A DNA stretch of 64,000 bases from Pyrocephalus nanus (Eukaryota; Chordata; Aves; Passeriformes; Tyrannidae), in NCBI GenBank assembly GCA_038380795.1, contig CM076260.1:8696033-8760032 (forward strand), written 5' to 3'. A model generated the notes under the pieces. The model worked only from the letters and a program-made list of their open reading frames with translations. It was not told the origin of the DNA and made no database searches. Below are positions 12,222 through 27,200 of the stretch, one piece after another. The stretch's first letter is position 1. Each line of letters begins with the position of its first letter. A program made the position numbers and the translations under genes.

Positions 12222-15200
12222 ATTTTAAACTTTTTTAGATATTCCTAAATAATGAACTTCAGGTGCTCACTACAAATGAGGTTGATTTTTACCTTGCAAG
12301 AACAAGCATGAACTTTATGTCACAGCTTAGCAGTCATTAAATATTGCCCAGAGACCACCATGCGCACCAGAGCACACTTCTGCCAAGAAGGAGAAAGAAA
12401 AAGCATGTTAGTCTTGCAAAGCCTGGATGCAGTATGTCTCAATTCTGGAAGGAAGAAAATAAGAAATCAGACAGGAAAAGAATCATCCGGTAGATTGTTT
12501 GTTTCATGGCTCCAATGCTACATTGATCTTCTTCATATTCTCTATTATTCAGAAATAAAAATTGGTACTGCAGTTATTGTAACAGTATGTTTCCAGTCAT
12601 GCAGCACTATCCAGGTATTAGCAATTTATTGGGAAGGCAGTATCATTTACGCATCCGCTGTTCCATTTCTAATTGCCTGACACTTATTTAGTATTGAATG
12701 GAAGGACATAGCAGAGATCATTGGAGCAAAACTGCTTTTCTACTCTGCCCCATAAGCTTGCCTGGCTTTCTAAGATATCTGCGAGACAGGCACTCACTCT
12801 GTCTCTGCTACTATGAGAATTGAGAAACCCAAGATCCGGAAAGGCACCAATTACTGTATTTTATGGGAATGTATGTTGTTCATTTTTAAGGTGATAGAGG
12901 GCAAAGAAAGTCTTTTCCTTTTCGTATACTTCGCTGCCTCTCTCTTATTAATCAGAAAACTTTTTGGCTCCAGCACAGCTTCAAATATATATTTTTAAGG
13001 TGCCTTATTCTTATTGATTCTTTTGTGAGTTGGAGTCTTTGAGTCCATTAACATAAGAGCCTGCACTGCACTCTCATGTGCCTAACTCTGTGCTTCATCA
13101 TCCCTCTCAAATATCATTCAAAACGTGAGACTGACATGGACTAAGGTCCATATGGTTAGTATTGTATATATCTTCCATTAAAAACTGGATTTCATGGCTA
13201 ATGTCTGCCTTGAGCATACCAGATCAATTTTAATATCATTATTTCTAGCATCTGCCAGGGAGAAGAAAGTCGAATGGGGGAATCAATAAACTACAAAAAG
13301 AAGAAAAATAAAATATATAATTAATATATTCAAAAGCTTCGGGTATCTGGTAAAGGCTTGTTATTATTAATCCCCTTGAGTTCAGAACTGCTGGTGTTAA
13401 TCTTTTTTGGTGAAAGCAATCAGAAGCTGTATACGACTGGCACTGCCACTTGCTGTTTGGTGTGTTTGCTTGCTCAGACCATGTCCCGAGTAGTCCAAAT
13501 TAACCTGAGCTTTTTCTCCATGAAAACTGCTCCTAACTAACTGGAAAAGTGTCTAATGGTGAGGGTTGAAAGGATAAGTAATGTCTGCAAGAATGATAAC
13601 AGAAAGATTTCATATTAAAAACAAAGATAAAATGTCAAGTAAAACAAGTATTAAACCTAAAGTACGCTTTTCACTACAGTTTTCCTTCTCATTTAGTCTC
13701 TAAATTTATTTTGCATTATCTGAAATCAGTAATGTCTTTGCAAACTGTGGATTCTAGAATTTCAAACTACTTTTTCTTTGGCTGGATCCCACTCTGTCAT
13801 GCCTCATTCACAAGTCCAGGCCTTAAAAATTCTATCAATAATATATGTTGGGTTTTGTTGTACTAACAGAGTTTAATTTAGTTGGATTAACAGAGGTTGT
13901 ATTAACATTTAGTTGTATTAATATAGGCTGCAACTCATTCACTGAAAAGATGATATATGCTGGTACACTGGAATTTAAATTCCCTTCTCACTTAGAATAT
14001 TGTTCATTAAATCATATGCAGTTACAAATTACCAGGAAATTCAACCACTAGAAATGTATGCACTTAGTCTTCTGGTACATAGCAAATTACATGTTTAGAC
14101 TGCAGAATAAACTTTATCTTTTTGCAACGAGTGAAAGAATTTGGACTTTGTAGGGCACTACACTCCAGCCCACTGCACCAAAAAGTAAACTCAAGGCTGT
14201 TCATGCTGTCTTTCCTTCAACAGGCAGGAGGTGCAGTGTCTGGGCAAGTGCTCTTGGTTCCACCCAAATGACGACCTTGTATTTGCAACAGCATCAGTCC
14301 TGCTTTGTCCTTTGTTAATGAGCTGTCTTACAATGTTACTAAACACCCTTGCGTGATTTTCTGCTGACCAGTCATTTCCTGTGATTGCTGCCACATCCAC
14401 TGTCCTGCTTCTACATGTCTGGGTGTGGGAAAAGACATAAGGTGCCCTTTTAGCTCTGAATTATTTGTCCACTTAAAACCAATATAACAGAGAAGTAGCT
14501 GAGAGACCAAGACAAAGGAACGTTTCATTTGATAGATTCTTAATCTATCAAAGATCTCTCTTCAGAATGGATTTCTACTTTGTTACTTCCAGTCTTTTTT
14601 TTCTGTCTTTTAGAAAAAACAAAACAAAACAAATATTTTTATAAATATAATAATTTCTCCTTCTGCATAAGTTTAATTTTACTGTCTCTGCAAAAGGTAC
14701 TTTCACCTTGAAGTGAGACTTTGATCCTCCTCAGCACAGTTTTCTGTTTTACAGGGATGGGTGACGTGAGTGAGACATGACAAATCACAATGAGAGTAGC
14801 TTTTTATAAATTGGTGACTGTGTAAATGTCAATCTGTAAATGTTTGTTTTTATAGCTGAAACAGTCTCACTTGATTTCGCTCCATCAAATGCAAGTACTT
14901 GAAAATTCCACAGGGAAAGCAAAGACATTGCATATAGCTCATTTCTTCCTTTAAATGTGCTCTAGATATTCATGCTTTGCAAGTGTCTTTGTTCTTGCAT
15001 TTTTGTAACGATAGTTTTCCTGAGGGATGTGCCAATAGTAATCACTGGTGCATCCACACCATAAATTGGAAATGCACATTATTGATTCTGTCAGAATTGT
15101 TGATGATAATGCAAAATATTAAGGAAAAAAATTGTTTCAGTCTTTTTCTAAAATTAGTTAATCTCCTGTTGCATCAGGAGATGGATTAGGATCTGAATCT

Positions 15201-17285
15201 AACAATCAGAGGAGGCTGTATCAAACAGCAGGTAAGGATGAAGTGCTAGTCTTGTGGCTGTAGCCTGGGAATGAAGGTGAATGGAACTGCTTTATGTCTC
15301 TTTCACATACCACCTCTGTGATCCTAGTCAAGTGTGTCCCTGCTTCATGCCCCCATCCATCTACATGTAAGTACAAGTATATATAAGTAAGAGACATCTT
15401 GATTAATAAAACTATCTGCTTCCAAACTAAGGATGAAAATAAACATAATTTTTGGCTTCTGATAGCACCTAAAACTGTCAAAGAATACAACTTGGAGAAA
15501 ATGACTAAATGTTTAAGTTCTCTAAGGCATGTCTGACATGAAAAATGGGACAGACTTAAAAAATATGGGTCTTGTTATGCAGTAGTATGCTAGTTGTGCC
15601 TGTGTTTAGACTGTTTTTTCCTGAGACTGTACTTAATTCCAGCTTATTTGAAGCTTTACCTTTGCCTATATAGCTTATAAAATAATTTTTTTTTTTGTTA
15701 AATATTTTCATCTGACAAGTAAAATGGCTGTAATGTATTTTTAATTAAGTTTGTGTAGAGGGCACTAAAGGAAAGGTATGTCTGATGAAAGAGAACCGGT
15801 ACATAGTAGAAGAAAGTTTAGATTTTCAGAAAGATATGCTTAGTTAGGATTGACATTTTAAAGAAAGGTATTGAAATACGTTGGTAAACAACAATGCTAT
15901 AAATTTGTTGGCCCAAGAGACATTTTTTAACTAAATGAATTGCAGCAATGAACTTTGCCTTAGGTTACATAAAACTTAAAACTTTAAACTTAGATTTAGA
16001 AGTTCTTTGCCTTTCTATGACATTGCTAGTTTGTGCTAGAGAAAAATGATATTACAGTTTTCACTATAGGTGCTTGGCTGAGAGTGAGTGTTTGATACAT
16101 ACAAACCCAGCAAGGTATGAATAAGAGATAAGATGCTGACCTGAAATAACTTAAAATATAATTCCTATGAAAGGTAGATTATCATATATCATGGTACAAA
16201 ACCAACATGCCTACAAATCTTATGGGGGAATGATATATTCAGTTCCTTCAGATCTTCTGGAATAAATACGTGACTGAAGATATACTTCACACTGCTCTGC
16301 CACAGACATCTTTTTACCACCTCTTGGATACTCTTGTCTGTTCCAATCAAGAAAAAAGAGTGATTTGTTTGTCTGGCCATCTACTACTTTTTCCTATTGC
16401 TACTACTTGCAATCTTTCATTTTTTTGGGTATAACTTTCCTTCCTACTAGAGTAAAATTAAGAAAATGTAGTATCAGAGAATAAGGGAATATCCAAGAGA
16501 AAAAGAAGGAAAAAAAAAAGTAAATCAACTTGTACTTAAAATCAAGTAACCTTTAAATGGAAATGCATTTAAAGGAGGGCAGGGACAATATATTTTATTG
16601 GACCATCTGACAAAGATAAAAATTGGAGAAACTTTCCAACATTAAAGTCTTTTTTCAAGACTAAGAAAGAAGAAGCAGCTTCAAGCAAACCTTGAGATAA
16701 AAACAATCATTCCTTGTTTAGCTTAATTCTGTAAACAATCACAATGTGAGAGAAAAGTGAGTCACAAGCTTCTGAAGGAGAAATAGATGTCTTAGAAGTA
16801 AGTTTAATTTTCCTTTTGAGAAACTGATAATGTGGGGCAGATGAAAAGGTTTTGAACAGGATTGTGATAACTGAGGCAGTCAGGAGCTGGTGGCTCTGTG
16901 CTGGTGGGTGGAAGTGACTCATGGAGCATAATTAGTTCCACTGTTCATAGAGCAACTTGCTGTGATAGTTACTAATGTTTTGGTTCTTGATTAAGCTCAG
17001 TGAGGCAGAATCAATGAAGTCAATAATATTTCCAATATTTTCACAGGATATCTGTTGCAAGTAGCAAGAAGACTTGAGAATTTGGTAGCCGACACCCACA
17101 AGAATGACCAAATCAGAAGTGTATGAATTTTATTAAAGATGGCAAAATTCATCCAGAGAATGACGTCTTCATTTTTGGTCCTTTAATGCTCAACTGAGAA
17201 GGATGTATTCTGTGGCAAAGTTCTGACCAATACATGTCTTAGCTACCTATTGCTTCTAAAAAAGCCTATGGGAAAGTAATTATGG

Positions 17286-17307
17286 AAAAAAAAAAAAAAA
17301 AAAAAAA
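17286..17307. repeat. Poly(A) tract, 22 A
   Basis: Twenty-two uninterrupted A residues. The preceding 200 bp do not resemble a known retrocopied mRNA, and no AATAAA lies 10-30 bp upstream, so a processed pseudogene is not supported. Confidence 0.9.
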
Positions 17308-20300
17308 GCTAACCAAGAGCCTATATTGATCATTTGTCTCCTTATTTTAAACAGGCAGCTCTGATTATGATACTTCGCAACTTACAAAGAAAGGAGCTCA
17401 GCCAATGTTTGCCTTATCAGGGTTTGAGCTCTGACTGTCCTGGATTTTTAGAGGACTTTTTTGCAAGCTCCAGAATGGAAAGTCAAAGAAAGTGGGCTCA
17501 GGAACTTCTATTCAAGATCAAACACATAGCAAGAAAAAGATGATAGATGTTAGAGATCCTTTACCAATTAAATATCAAATAATCAACTACACTGGATAAG
17601 GTCATGGATTTACCCGGACCTATATCCAACCTTTAACAGCTTCAAGCAATAGATGCCTGTGACAGAAATTTGAGACTTGAGTGTGTGCTGACTGGCAGCA
17701 CTGTCTGCTCATAAACAGAGAAAATGAATGTTAACCTACACCAAGTTATAAACCTGCTAGCTTCACATCATCTCCTATAAACCAGTGTTGAATCTTGTAT
17801 TTGCAAAACGTTAGTAATATTAATTTAACTGCAAAAATGTTGATGGAAAATGTATTCTATGTGACAGCTTCTTAACGGAAAATAAATGCTTCATTAATCT
17901 TAGACATTTCATGCTAAGAATATTATTGAAATCAGACAGAATGATGAGTAACATTGTAGGGAGCACAGATTGCTACATGCAGGAATGCTTTCTCCCATTA
18001 GGCTCCCTCCATACTGTTCAAGTCACTTCTTTTGTTCCTCAGGCTGCAGGCTGAGCATGCTGCTCTACCCCTGTTCCACAGATCCTGAATTAATTAAAAG
18101 AGGACAGATGGAGTGGAGCACATTAGTATATGTTAACCTGAGTGCCTTTGGTCATCTCAGAAAAAAAAAGTGAAAGAAGAAGGGGAAAGAATCTTGAAAC
18201 CAACATTAAATATTATAGATAAGAGTAAGTCTAATCACAGTACTTGATGGTATTCCCCTACATACTCTGTCCAATTGTTAGCTGTATTTTTACCTTCTAA
18301 AGCTGAGCAGGTATAAGATGGATGTTGCAAGTTTACACTGTTTTGTTGTGAAGATAATTTAATCTATAATGGAAGAATATAACAGAATAGCCTATTGTGT
18401 CAAGATGCTTAAAGCTGTGTGAATGTTATGAGCGTAAATGATAATATGAAAAAGGAAAACTTGGTTGCAAGTTCTGAGTCTGAGAACAAAATAGATCTGT
18501 TCTTTACTAATATTGAAACAATGGGTGTTTTTAAGTAATTAGTGTTTAAAAAGTATTTTATCTCAGCTGCATGCATCTAGTCAGTCCAGTTAAAATTTTC
18601 TCTTTTAAACAATATAAATTGGTGTCTTTTTACTTGATTGGAAAGTTCTTCCTGAGATTTATATATAGTTGCTAAATGGGAAGTAGAATATAAGAAAAAA
18701 AAAAAACAAAACAAAACAACAAATAATGGAGTGAATCTAGAAACGTTGCATTTGAGATTGGTAGTGGGAGGATAATTAGTTCAGGCTTTTTCCAGTATCT
18801 CAATATCAGTATTTCACAAGGTCTTCCATCAGAAACTTTAAACTAGCTGACTAAACTCTTTTCTCACCATGAGGTGAAATGAAGTCATATTCTTGTTTCA
18901 ATCCATTTTTATCACTGCCCCAAATAAATTCCTGGGTTGGTAAAAAAACACAGACTTTCATAAGTAAACACTCTCAGTTCACATTGGGTTTGTTAACTAA
19001 GGGTTTATTTGTGTCTGCTAACAGCTGTATAGAGGTATAAGGAAAAGAAATGCTGAACCAGCAATCTCTAACATCATTAAATAAATAAAGCATACACTGT
19101 AGGAAAAGAAGAGATAAAACCAAGGAGAAATACTCATCATTCCTATTACTCATAAAATCATTTGAGGCTACCCTATTTATCATCACTCTTTAATTTAAAA
19201 AATGTTGTTTTATAGACTAGACCAACAGAGTTCTAGTTCTGATGGGGAGATCTCTGAGTACAAAAGCAAAAAAAATAGGTTCTAAAACCATATGATCTGG
19301 CATGCTGCCATATTTCTAGTTCTCTTGAAAGACATTCTCATTTCCTAAATTTGTACCCCATGGATACATCCATCGAGAATTAATGCTTCAGAGTAGACTC
19401 CTTAATTTTAATTTATGGATAAGCATTTTTAAAGTTCCATAAACATCAATAGGTTTAAATTAATCTGCATAACCTAGTGTAGCTCTATCGATCTGTTTCT
19501 AAAATTCAGGACTAGCCTAAACGATAATGCTCCAAAATTAAACTACTCTGCCTTAATGCTGAATATGAACTATGCTGCATGAGGAAACCTATAATTTTAA
19601 AGTATATCCTTGCAGACAGTATTATTTCAGTCTAGGCTCATTTGTAGAGCAATAGTCTCTTTGTCTCTTTTAGCTGGTGTTAAAAAATGTTTTCACTCAA
19701 AACGTCTGCTCTGTGACTCATGATATACACATGTTAAGTACTGAAGCTATAACTCAGAGAGCACTTTATCTCTCCCTGCTCTACTCCTGGCTCCATTTTC
19801 TTAAGTATTTCACATACTGACCAAAGTTAATCATGTTCATTGTCAAATTCTTGAGAACCTTGCCATGGTTTCATTTTTTTTCTCTATAAATTATGAGACT
19901 TTAATGATGAGATATGGAAATCATATGGCTTCTATTCAAATCAAGAAGCTGATATAAAAGAATATATCTTATTAGGTAGACATTAAAATGGTTTCCTGCA
20001 TTTCACAGCTTGACTACTCTGACTTTCACCTCTGGTAAAACAATGAAAGGACTCAAACTGGACACGGAAAGCAAAGGAACAAGAAAAAGTCTACTTATTG
20101 TTTTCAGCAGTGCAATTAGCCTCTTTAATTGCCTATATTCTGTGATTTAAGCAAACTCTAGGAATCTTCAGGGAGATAAACATTAGCTATTTCTGAAACA
20201 CTTAAGTGAATCTAAGAAGAGGAGGCTAAATACAAACAAACATTCAAGGGTATTTTTCCCGAAATTCAGACAAAGCAAACACTGTTCACCTTCAAATCAA

Positions 20301-22690
20301 CAAAAAGCAAAGCCATATATTCACTGTTGTGTTTAGTGAGAGTTTTGTAGTGAAATCTGTCTATCAGAGGACGTATCTCTCTTGTCTTAATCTTTTAATT
20401 TCACTCTCTCCTCATACTCTTTCAGAACAAAAGTTAAACTAATTCAATGGATAGATGTTTCCTGGTGTCTTTGTCTACCACTCCTCGAGGTTCAGTGCAG
20501 AATGTTGCCAGCCCTAGATGGTGACAAGTATAATGATAACTCGCTATTTTACCAGAAGGTAATGTTTCAGACCTATTAATATGTGATATATCTAAAATAT
20601 ATTGTCAAAAGAATGTGCCGATTCTTAGCTAGACACTTATGACACATTCATAAAGCGTGTTTGCTGATCTTTCTTTGGCAGGTGCATCCTCCCATATTTC
20701 CCCAATATGTTCCATTGTTTACAGTCTTGCAACCAGCTTGTTGACAACAGATATTTTCTGCTATTGTGGCTTCATGAAGGCAAGTGGAGTTCTTGCTAAT
20801 TCTCTCACTAGTTCATTTTCAGGCACAAGTATAACTTGCAATTACCCCCTTTTCTATGCACCAAGTCTAATCATTTCTAAGTAAAGTTTAATTCCATGCT
20901 TTATTGGCTTTTCATGGACGTTGAATGTGCTGGATGCATTTTTTCCCATATCCCAAATCATTTCATCATTCTTTGACAGCCAGTTTAATTAACCCACAGG
21001 CATTTAGATTTTGCAATGTAATGTGTGTCAGCTTTGGGTTGGGTTTTGGCTTTGGATATTCATCAAACTTTTTGTAATACAGTAATTTTTTCCCCTTTCA
21101 TTTCAGATAACACATAATTTAATAGATTGCAAGTCCAGAAAGAACTATTGTGATCACCTTACGTAACCTCTCAAACAAATCAGTACAACGAATGTCATCC
21201 AGAGTTTTATCCACCCATCCATTTATTTGAAGTGTAACTCTATGCAAATGCTTCTGAAATAAATGAGTCATATCTCCTTCATCCTATGTTTTCAGGATAC
21301 TCTGGAAGCTTGTTGTTTTTTCTGTGCCCTATTCAGGAATTTCCTCTTTTTCTCCAATCTAATTGTGCTCCCATTGTAGGTGGTGGCTACGAATCAGAAA
21401 TACACAGATAAAAAAAAGGCAATGTGTAATCCCAACTTGATCGTGTGTCTGAACAATGGAATTTGTTATATTTCACTTTAATAGCAGTGTTTATTTTCTT
21501 ACACAAGCTCTGAAAAGCAAGCTTCCTTTGCAGTTTGTGTTTTCATCATGAAATACTGACCAAAGACACCAGCCTCATGAGACATCATGACTCAGTTAAG
21601 TTGAAATCTGTAGATGTGAATAAGTTTAAGGGCAGAAAATTTTCAAGTAATGGATTCATGTGGAAACGAAGGTGTTAAAGCTAAAAGGTTTTTAAAATAT
21701 GTGTACTCTGACAGGAGTGGGGAACATGCTGAATCACTTAAAATGATGAATATTTAAAAATAGGGCACAGATGTCTAATTTAAATACAGAAATTTTCTTG
21801 GCATCTTACTACTTGTTACTACATTTTTTTAACATGTATTTTATTCACACATTCAAATTTACTTGCTCTGATTTGCTTTGTCAACTGCAGGAGGCTGACT
21901 GATAATCCACACTTTGAAAGCTGCCAATGCCTCTCAAACAAATGTGAAATTTAAGTTTGCAGTGGGGACTTCAAAATTGTTCAAAACTTTTAGTTGCTTT
22001 GTCATTAAGTTTGGTGGGTGAAAGTGCCTTTCTGATGGATGAGAAAGAAGAGTTAGAGGGTGAAATCCTGGCGCCTTTGATATCATGACAGACCTCCCAT
22101 TGACTGTAATGGGGCCAGAAGTTCACCTGCTGTTATCTGCTTAGCTATCTGTCTGTACATTTTTAATGTACTCAGGAAAGTGGAATCTGAACACTAGTTT
22201 AAAGCTGGGATATGGAAATACCTCTTCTTCCTAAGTGACTCAATTGATTCTGCAGTCTGGAAGATGTGAGAAGCTGCTAATCCTTTTCAAAGCAGCTTCA
22301 AATAGTGAGATATAAAGAGCAATATAGTATTCAAGCAACTTGTTTGTAGTGTGTTTAATTTCTCTTTACAAATTGATTTTAAATAGTTTATACCCTCTAA
22401 GAAAGAAGGTAAAATAATTTTAGAGAGGAATTAATTTTTGACAAAACAGATGTTTTCTTGCACAAGACTTTAATTCTAGTTAATATTTTTGATGTAAAAA
22501 AAAGATGAAAATTGTCTTCAGCTATGTTTTGCTATCTTTTTCACCCTTTTTTGCAAAACATTTTTAACAAAAGAAAATAATTTATACCTCATCTTCTTAA
22601 ACAACTGAAAATCAGTTTTTTAAGTTGGATTAGTTCTTCTCTCAAAACCCCATATTCCTATAGTGCTTTCAAATTCCTAAGAAAATTAAC

Positions 22691-22745
22691 AAAAAAAAAA
22701 AAAGAAATAAAACTCCAACAAAACAAACAAACAAATAATAAAAGA
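22691..22745. repeat. A-rich / (CAAA)n low-complexity tract
   Basis: A run of 13 A is followed by AACAAAACAAACAAACAAATAA. This is low-complexity sequence, possibly an eroded retroposon tail, with no identifiable body. Confidence 0.75.
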
Positions 22746-24191
22746 AAGTCTGGAAGTTTTTACCTAGTACTAGAATTTGGTATACTTATGATTTAGTTAT
22801 TCTTATGCATTTAAAAACAAAACAGTAAGACTTTTAGTTCACTATACTATAATCAAAATGACCAAATTTCTTCTAATGAGTCTATCAATTCATTTTTTCT
22901 TCATCATCTAAATATTAAGTACTGCATATAGTAGGTCCATCAAAGTAGTTTTCATGAAGACTTTTTTTATGCCTGGTGTACACAGCTATTATTATATTAA
23001 TTTCTCTAGCACATTAAAATGAATTGTATTTAGCTCATCTACACAATGCAGGAATCATGGAAAATTCAGTGCCATGGATCATACAACAAGTAAGAACAGT
23101 TGGCTATCACATTTGGTTTTAGAACCAAAATCTATGAATCTTCATTTGTTCAGTGCCTTCCAACTAATGGAAAAATGTAGGTTTGTTTTCACTAAAATGT
23201 GTCCTTCTATTGAACACTACTGCCAGATATATAAGTATTATAAAATAGCTCTGTGAATGCCTCAGAGAATTACTTGAAGGAAAGAAACCAATGAACATTG
23301 GAAGTTGTCTGTATGAAATGACAGGTATGTTCCTGACCCATCAGCAGTGGCAGACTCAGGTAAATGTGATGGATGTGCTGAGCCACCTTCCTGAAGGTCA
23401 ACTCAAAGGCTTAATTTAATGGCTTTTATTTTGGTTTGGTTTGGGGTTTTTTTACTAGATAATATGGGCTACAAGTGAAGGCATTTCTGTTGTCCATAAT
23501 TCACCATCTTCTTAACCATTTATGTGTTCTCAAAAAATGCAATGACTCTGAGCTTGGTTGAGCACTTGATGCACACAAATACATTTTGGCCTTGCTCTGG
23601 CAACTGCTTGCTTTCCATTATACTCAAAACATTCTTTGTAGCTTTTTTAGAAGTTGGTTTACTAGAGAAACTTGTGTAGATGGTTCCATCTCTGGTGATT
23701 ACTGTTTGCTTATTTGCAGTCATGAAGCAACTGCACTATCTCAACCCACGTTCCATGCAGGCTGCAAAGCTGGGTCTTTATTTATTTAACTGCTAATTCT
23801 CGTAAAATGACTCCCCTGGATGCCTATCAAGTGATAGTCATTAACATGAGTAATGCATGTACAAAATATAACGTGCACTTGAAGCTATACACTCTTTAAT
23901 TAAATATCAGCATATAAAATGGACAATGAACTATTAATTTTTTTGCCATTATGAGCTTTGCAGTTGATATTGCAAACAAAATGTTAAAACACATCTTCTA
24001 GCAGGGAAACAAGGAACATTACTTCTGTTTATGAATTTTGTCTACTTAATTTGTTCATGGAATTACTTTCAAAAATAAAGCAGTTGTAAAATTAATAAAT
24101 TACATGTATTTTTTTATTGAAAAGTTTATAACTATAGACATCAAGTAACATGTAATATTTATTATCTGACAGCTAATAAGATGCAGAGAAT

Positions 24192-24213
24192 GAGAGAGAG
24201 AGAGAGAGAGAGA
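24192..24213. repeat. (GA)11 microsatellite
   Basis: Eleven perfect GA dinucleotides within AT-rich unique DNA. Probably length-polymorphic, by analogy with other perfect dinucleotide repeats of this length. Confidence 0.9.
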
Positions 24214-27200
24214 AAAACACAATATGCATCCTATTTTAAGGATAATAAAATAATTGAAGTAATAAAAATACGCCTTTGGATATGAGCTTCCAGAAAAAGT
24301 GCTAAAATCTGTGTCACATACGGTAATTGTGGCCTGATGGCAAAATGAAAGGTCATCAGTTCAATTTATTATGGAGATATTTGTGATTTGAAAGTCCAAA
24401 ATTATAAGTTTGCCTCTATCACCAGCAACATATTGTGTTTGGTTTCAGAACTTGTTTCCCTGGGGTGCTATTGTAATACACAGGGGTATTTATATAGCAT
24501 ATAAGTAAAGATATTTTTTCGTTATTATGGATTTTTCTAGAATACTATTAATTGACAGGGATAAATTCCATTAGCAGAACTCATTATTTTTAAAATTTTA
24601 ATTTATTTACACTGAGAATACCTCCTCCTCAGATGATTAGCTGCACTATTAGTAATAGTAATTCTTCTTTGCTTTTGCTTTATTAAGACAGCTAATTCAA
24701 TTTTGTATGAGGATGAGCACTATCACATGGGCTGAAAAATAGATAAGTATGTGCCAATGAAACTGTACTGGGGGCTACATCTGGGATCAATTCTGCTGTG
24801 TTTCATATTAGGGGTGATATAAAATATGCATAATTATTCATAAGTTATTAAGTAAGGCGTTGCGTTATATAGAGTGGACATAAATAATACACAGAAAATG
24901 TATGTTAATTTTGTTGCTACATTCTGTAAAGTCCAGCATTTAATTAAATCTCTTTCACATTTCTCAAAAGAAGAGAATTAAAATGTTAAAATGTAACTGA
25001 AGGAAACAGTTTAAACATTTTTTTCTGTGAGTTTTTGAACTGTTTAATACTCTGCTGTTCAGTAAAAGCAGTCAAAGGATACCCAAGAGCAGCCACAGTA
25101 AACACCCTTTATACTATAAAAAGATCAAAATTCTGCAGAGTTGGGTGAGTTATGTGTTTTCTGATAGAAATTTCATGTTACTCTATGCAAAATAGTTTGC
25201 CAGTTCACATTTAAGGTGATTTACTTATACTTGATTTCTCTGAGGAATCTACTTTGGGTTGACTGTGACATGGGCTTTCTACACCCAATAACATGCACAT
25301 GGGAAATGTGAAGCTTTCTTGAGTCTAAAAATCTGTCACACAATCATCTATCTGTAATGTTATTCTGTACGGATTTCTTCATGAATTATATATGGGTTAA
25401 AAGAGTTTGCCATAAATAGTGGGTTCACAGAAAGGACAGGATGAACATTTGAACTCATTGGTAAAAGGGGGAAGCCATTTTTTACTTTCTCCTCTCAACG
25501 TGCAGTCACCCGTCTAATGCATCTCGCTACAAATGTAACATTAGTTCTACATTAAAATTCAATAAACCTTTCTCGTAGTTTCCCAAACAGGTCTCAGATA
25601 TTGCACAGACAGGCACTACAGGGCTGCCACCACGGCTCTTTCCAAGCACTGTAAGGAAGTGGGTAACACCATGTCTTTGCTTGACTTATGTAAGTCAGGT
25701 AAAAAAACAGTGGAATTTTTGTTTAACCCTGTGACAATCATTTAACCTTCTGAGGGTTTTTTCCTTGTTTTTGTTAATTTTTCTCCTTTTTTTTTTATCC
25801 TTCATACACTTGGGGATTTTTTTTGAGAAACAAAATGCATTTGAGAATGTTGAAAAGAGAATTAAAATAATTTTTCCCAGTGCTATGAGGAATGTCCACA
25901 AACACAAGTGTGAAATGGTAATTAATCATACAGTTAGTGGATAAGCAGTTTGTGTGGGAGTGAAAAAGGGAGTTAATTCTGATTTTATTTCCAGTACCAT
26001 CAGATATCAGGAGAGGCATCACTATAGTTTGAGTCATATGAGCACAAAAAAAATGTTTTATCTGTGCATATTTATTAAAATGTGTATGTGTTTTGCAAGA
26101 AAAGACTGAGAAACAAAGAACTGTACCCCTCCAGACAAAGTAAAGAAAACAAGTACACCCCAAACCAGCTAAAGATGTTGCTGCATAAAACAGTTCCCAG
26201 GCAAATGATGTGGGTTTTACTGCTGGACAATGCCATTACAGTGAGAAAAGAAATAGAAATAATAGGTTTCTTATGTGGATGCAATATAAATAAATGCAAG
26301 CTTCCTAGTAAAACAGTTCTTTAAAGGATCCAAAGTGGGTTAAGACTATAAAATGATATGAGGTTAAGGTGCTTATAATGAGACAGTATTTGTTAGTTCC
26401 TCTGGCTTAAGCTCTCTGAAGAAACAGTAGTTTTCAGGGATGATTAGTTATGCTTTCTGAAGAGAATAGACACATCATTTTCTTACAATATTTTGATACT
26501 AATGCATGTAAATGTATCTGAAATGAACTGTGAAAAGACAAAGAGTGATTGTATTCTTCTCCCATAGTTTTCTAAATATCACCTTTGAGGACTCTGACTG
26601 TGCACTATCTCTTTAAATTGTTTCTTTCTGTCAATCTACATTGCTAAGATTGTTTTGCTAATTCCAGAAATCTTAAATTCATTGTTTATTCAGAACCATG
26701 CACACCACTTTTACATACCATGATCTCTTAGTCATGGCAATTTTAAATAGCTAGTTGCTTGTCTCAGGTTTCAGAAAACAGTGAAATACTATTTTGCTTT
26801 AGCATATCATTAAGGATTGACTCTGTAAGCACTTTTTTGTGTACTTAACTGCTCAACTGGATATCAGACTTCAGAGGAGTTATCCTTATGACTTATTGTA
26901 CTGATGTGATTTTGTTTTTGTCTTTTGCTATTCACACAGAAAGCTTACTTGTCAAAAAAACCCAACATATTTCAGAATATGCTGAATTTGACTTGGTTCA
27001 AGTAGGTATAAAAAGAACAGATTTTTATTTTCCCAGAATGATTTAGCAAATGGCAAATAATGAATAAATAACCTAAAAGTTGTCATTTCTGAAATGTTGT
27101 TCATCTGAAAGGTTTAAGCAGTTCTGAAGTGCATTTTTTTATGAAAATACCAAAGCTTATTATAAACATTTAGTTGAAATAGTTTGAGGGGATTTTACTG

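Larger units (their letters stand above)
12222..24191. other. Non-coding AT-rich block, no gene recognised
   Basis: Twelve kilobases with no exon, RNA gene or transposon that I can name. Homopolymer and low-complexity tracts are scattered through it; the larger ones are listed separately. Open frames are at most 106 codons and lack homology I recognise. Parts such as 21880-22150 have balanced composition and could be old unique sequence, but nothing specific can be claimed. Confidence 0.5.

Noticed and set aside
17100..17307. Possible processed pseudogene ending in A22
   Set aside because: The 200 bp before the tract do not translate to or resemble any gene I recognise, and there is no polyadenylation signal close upstream.
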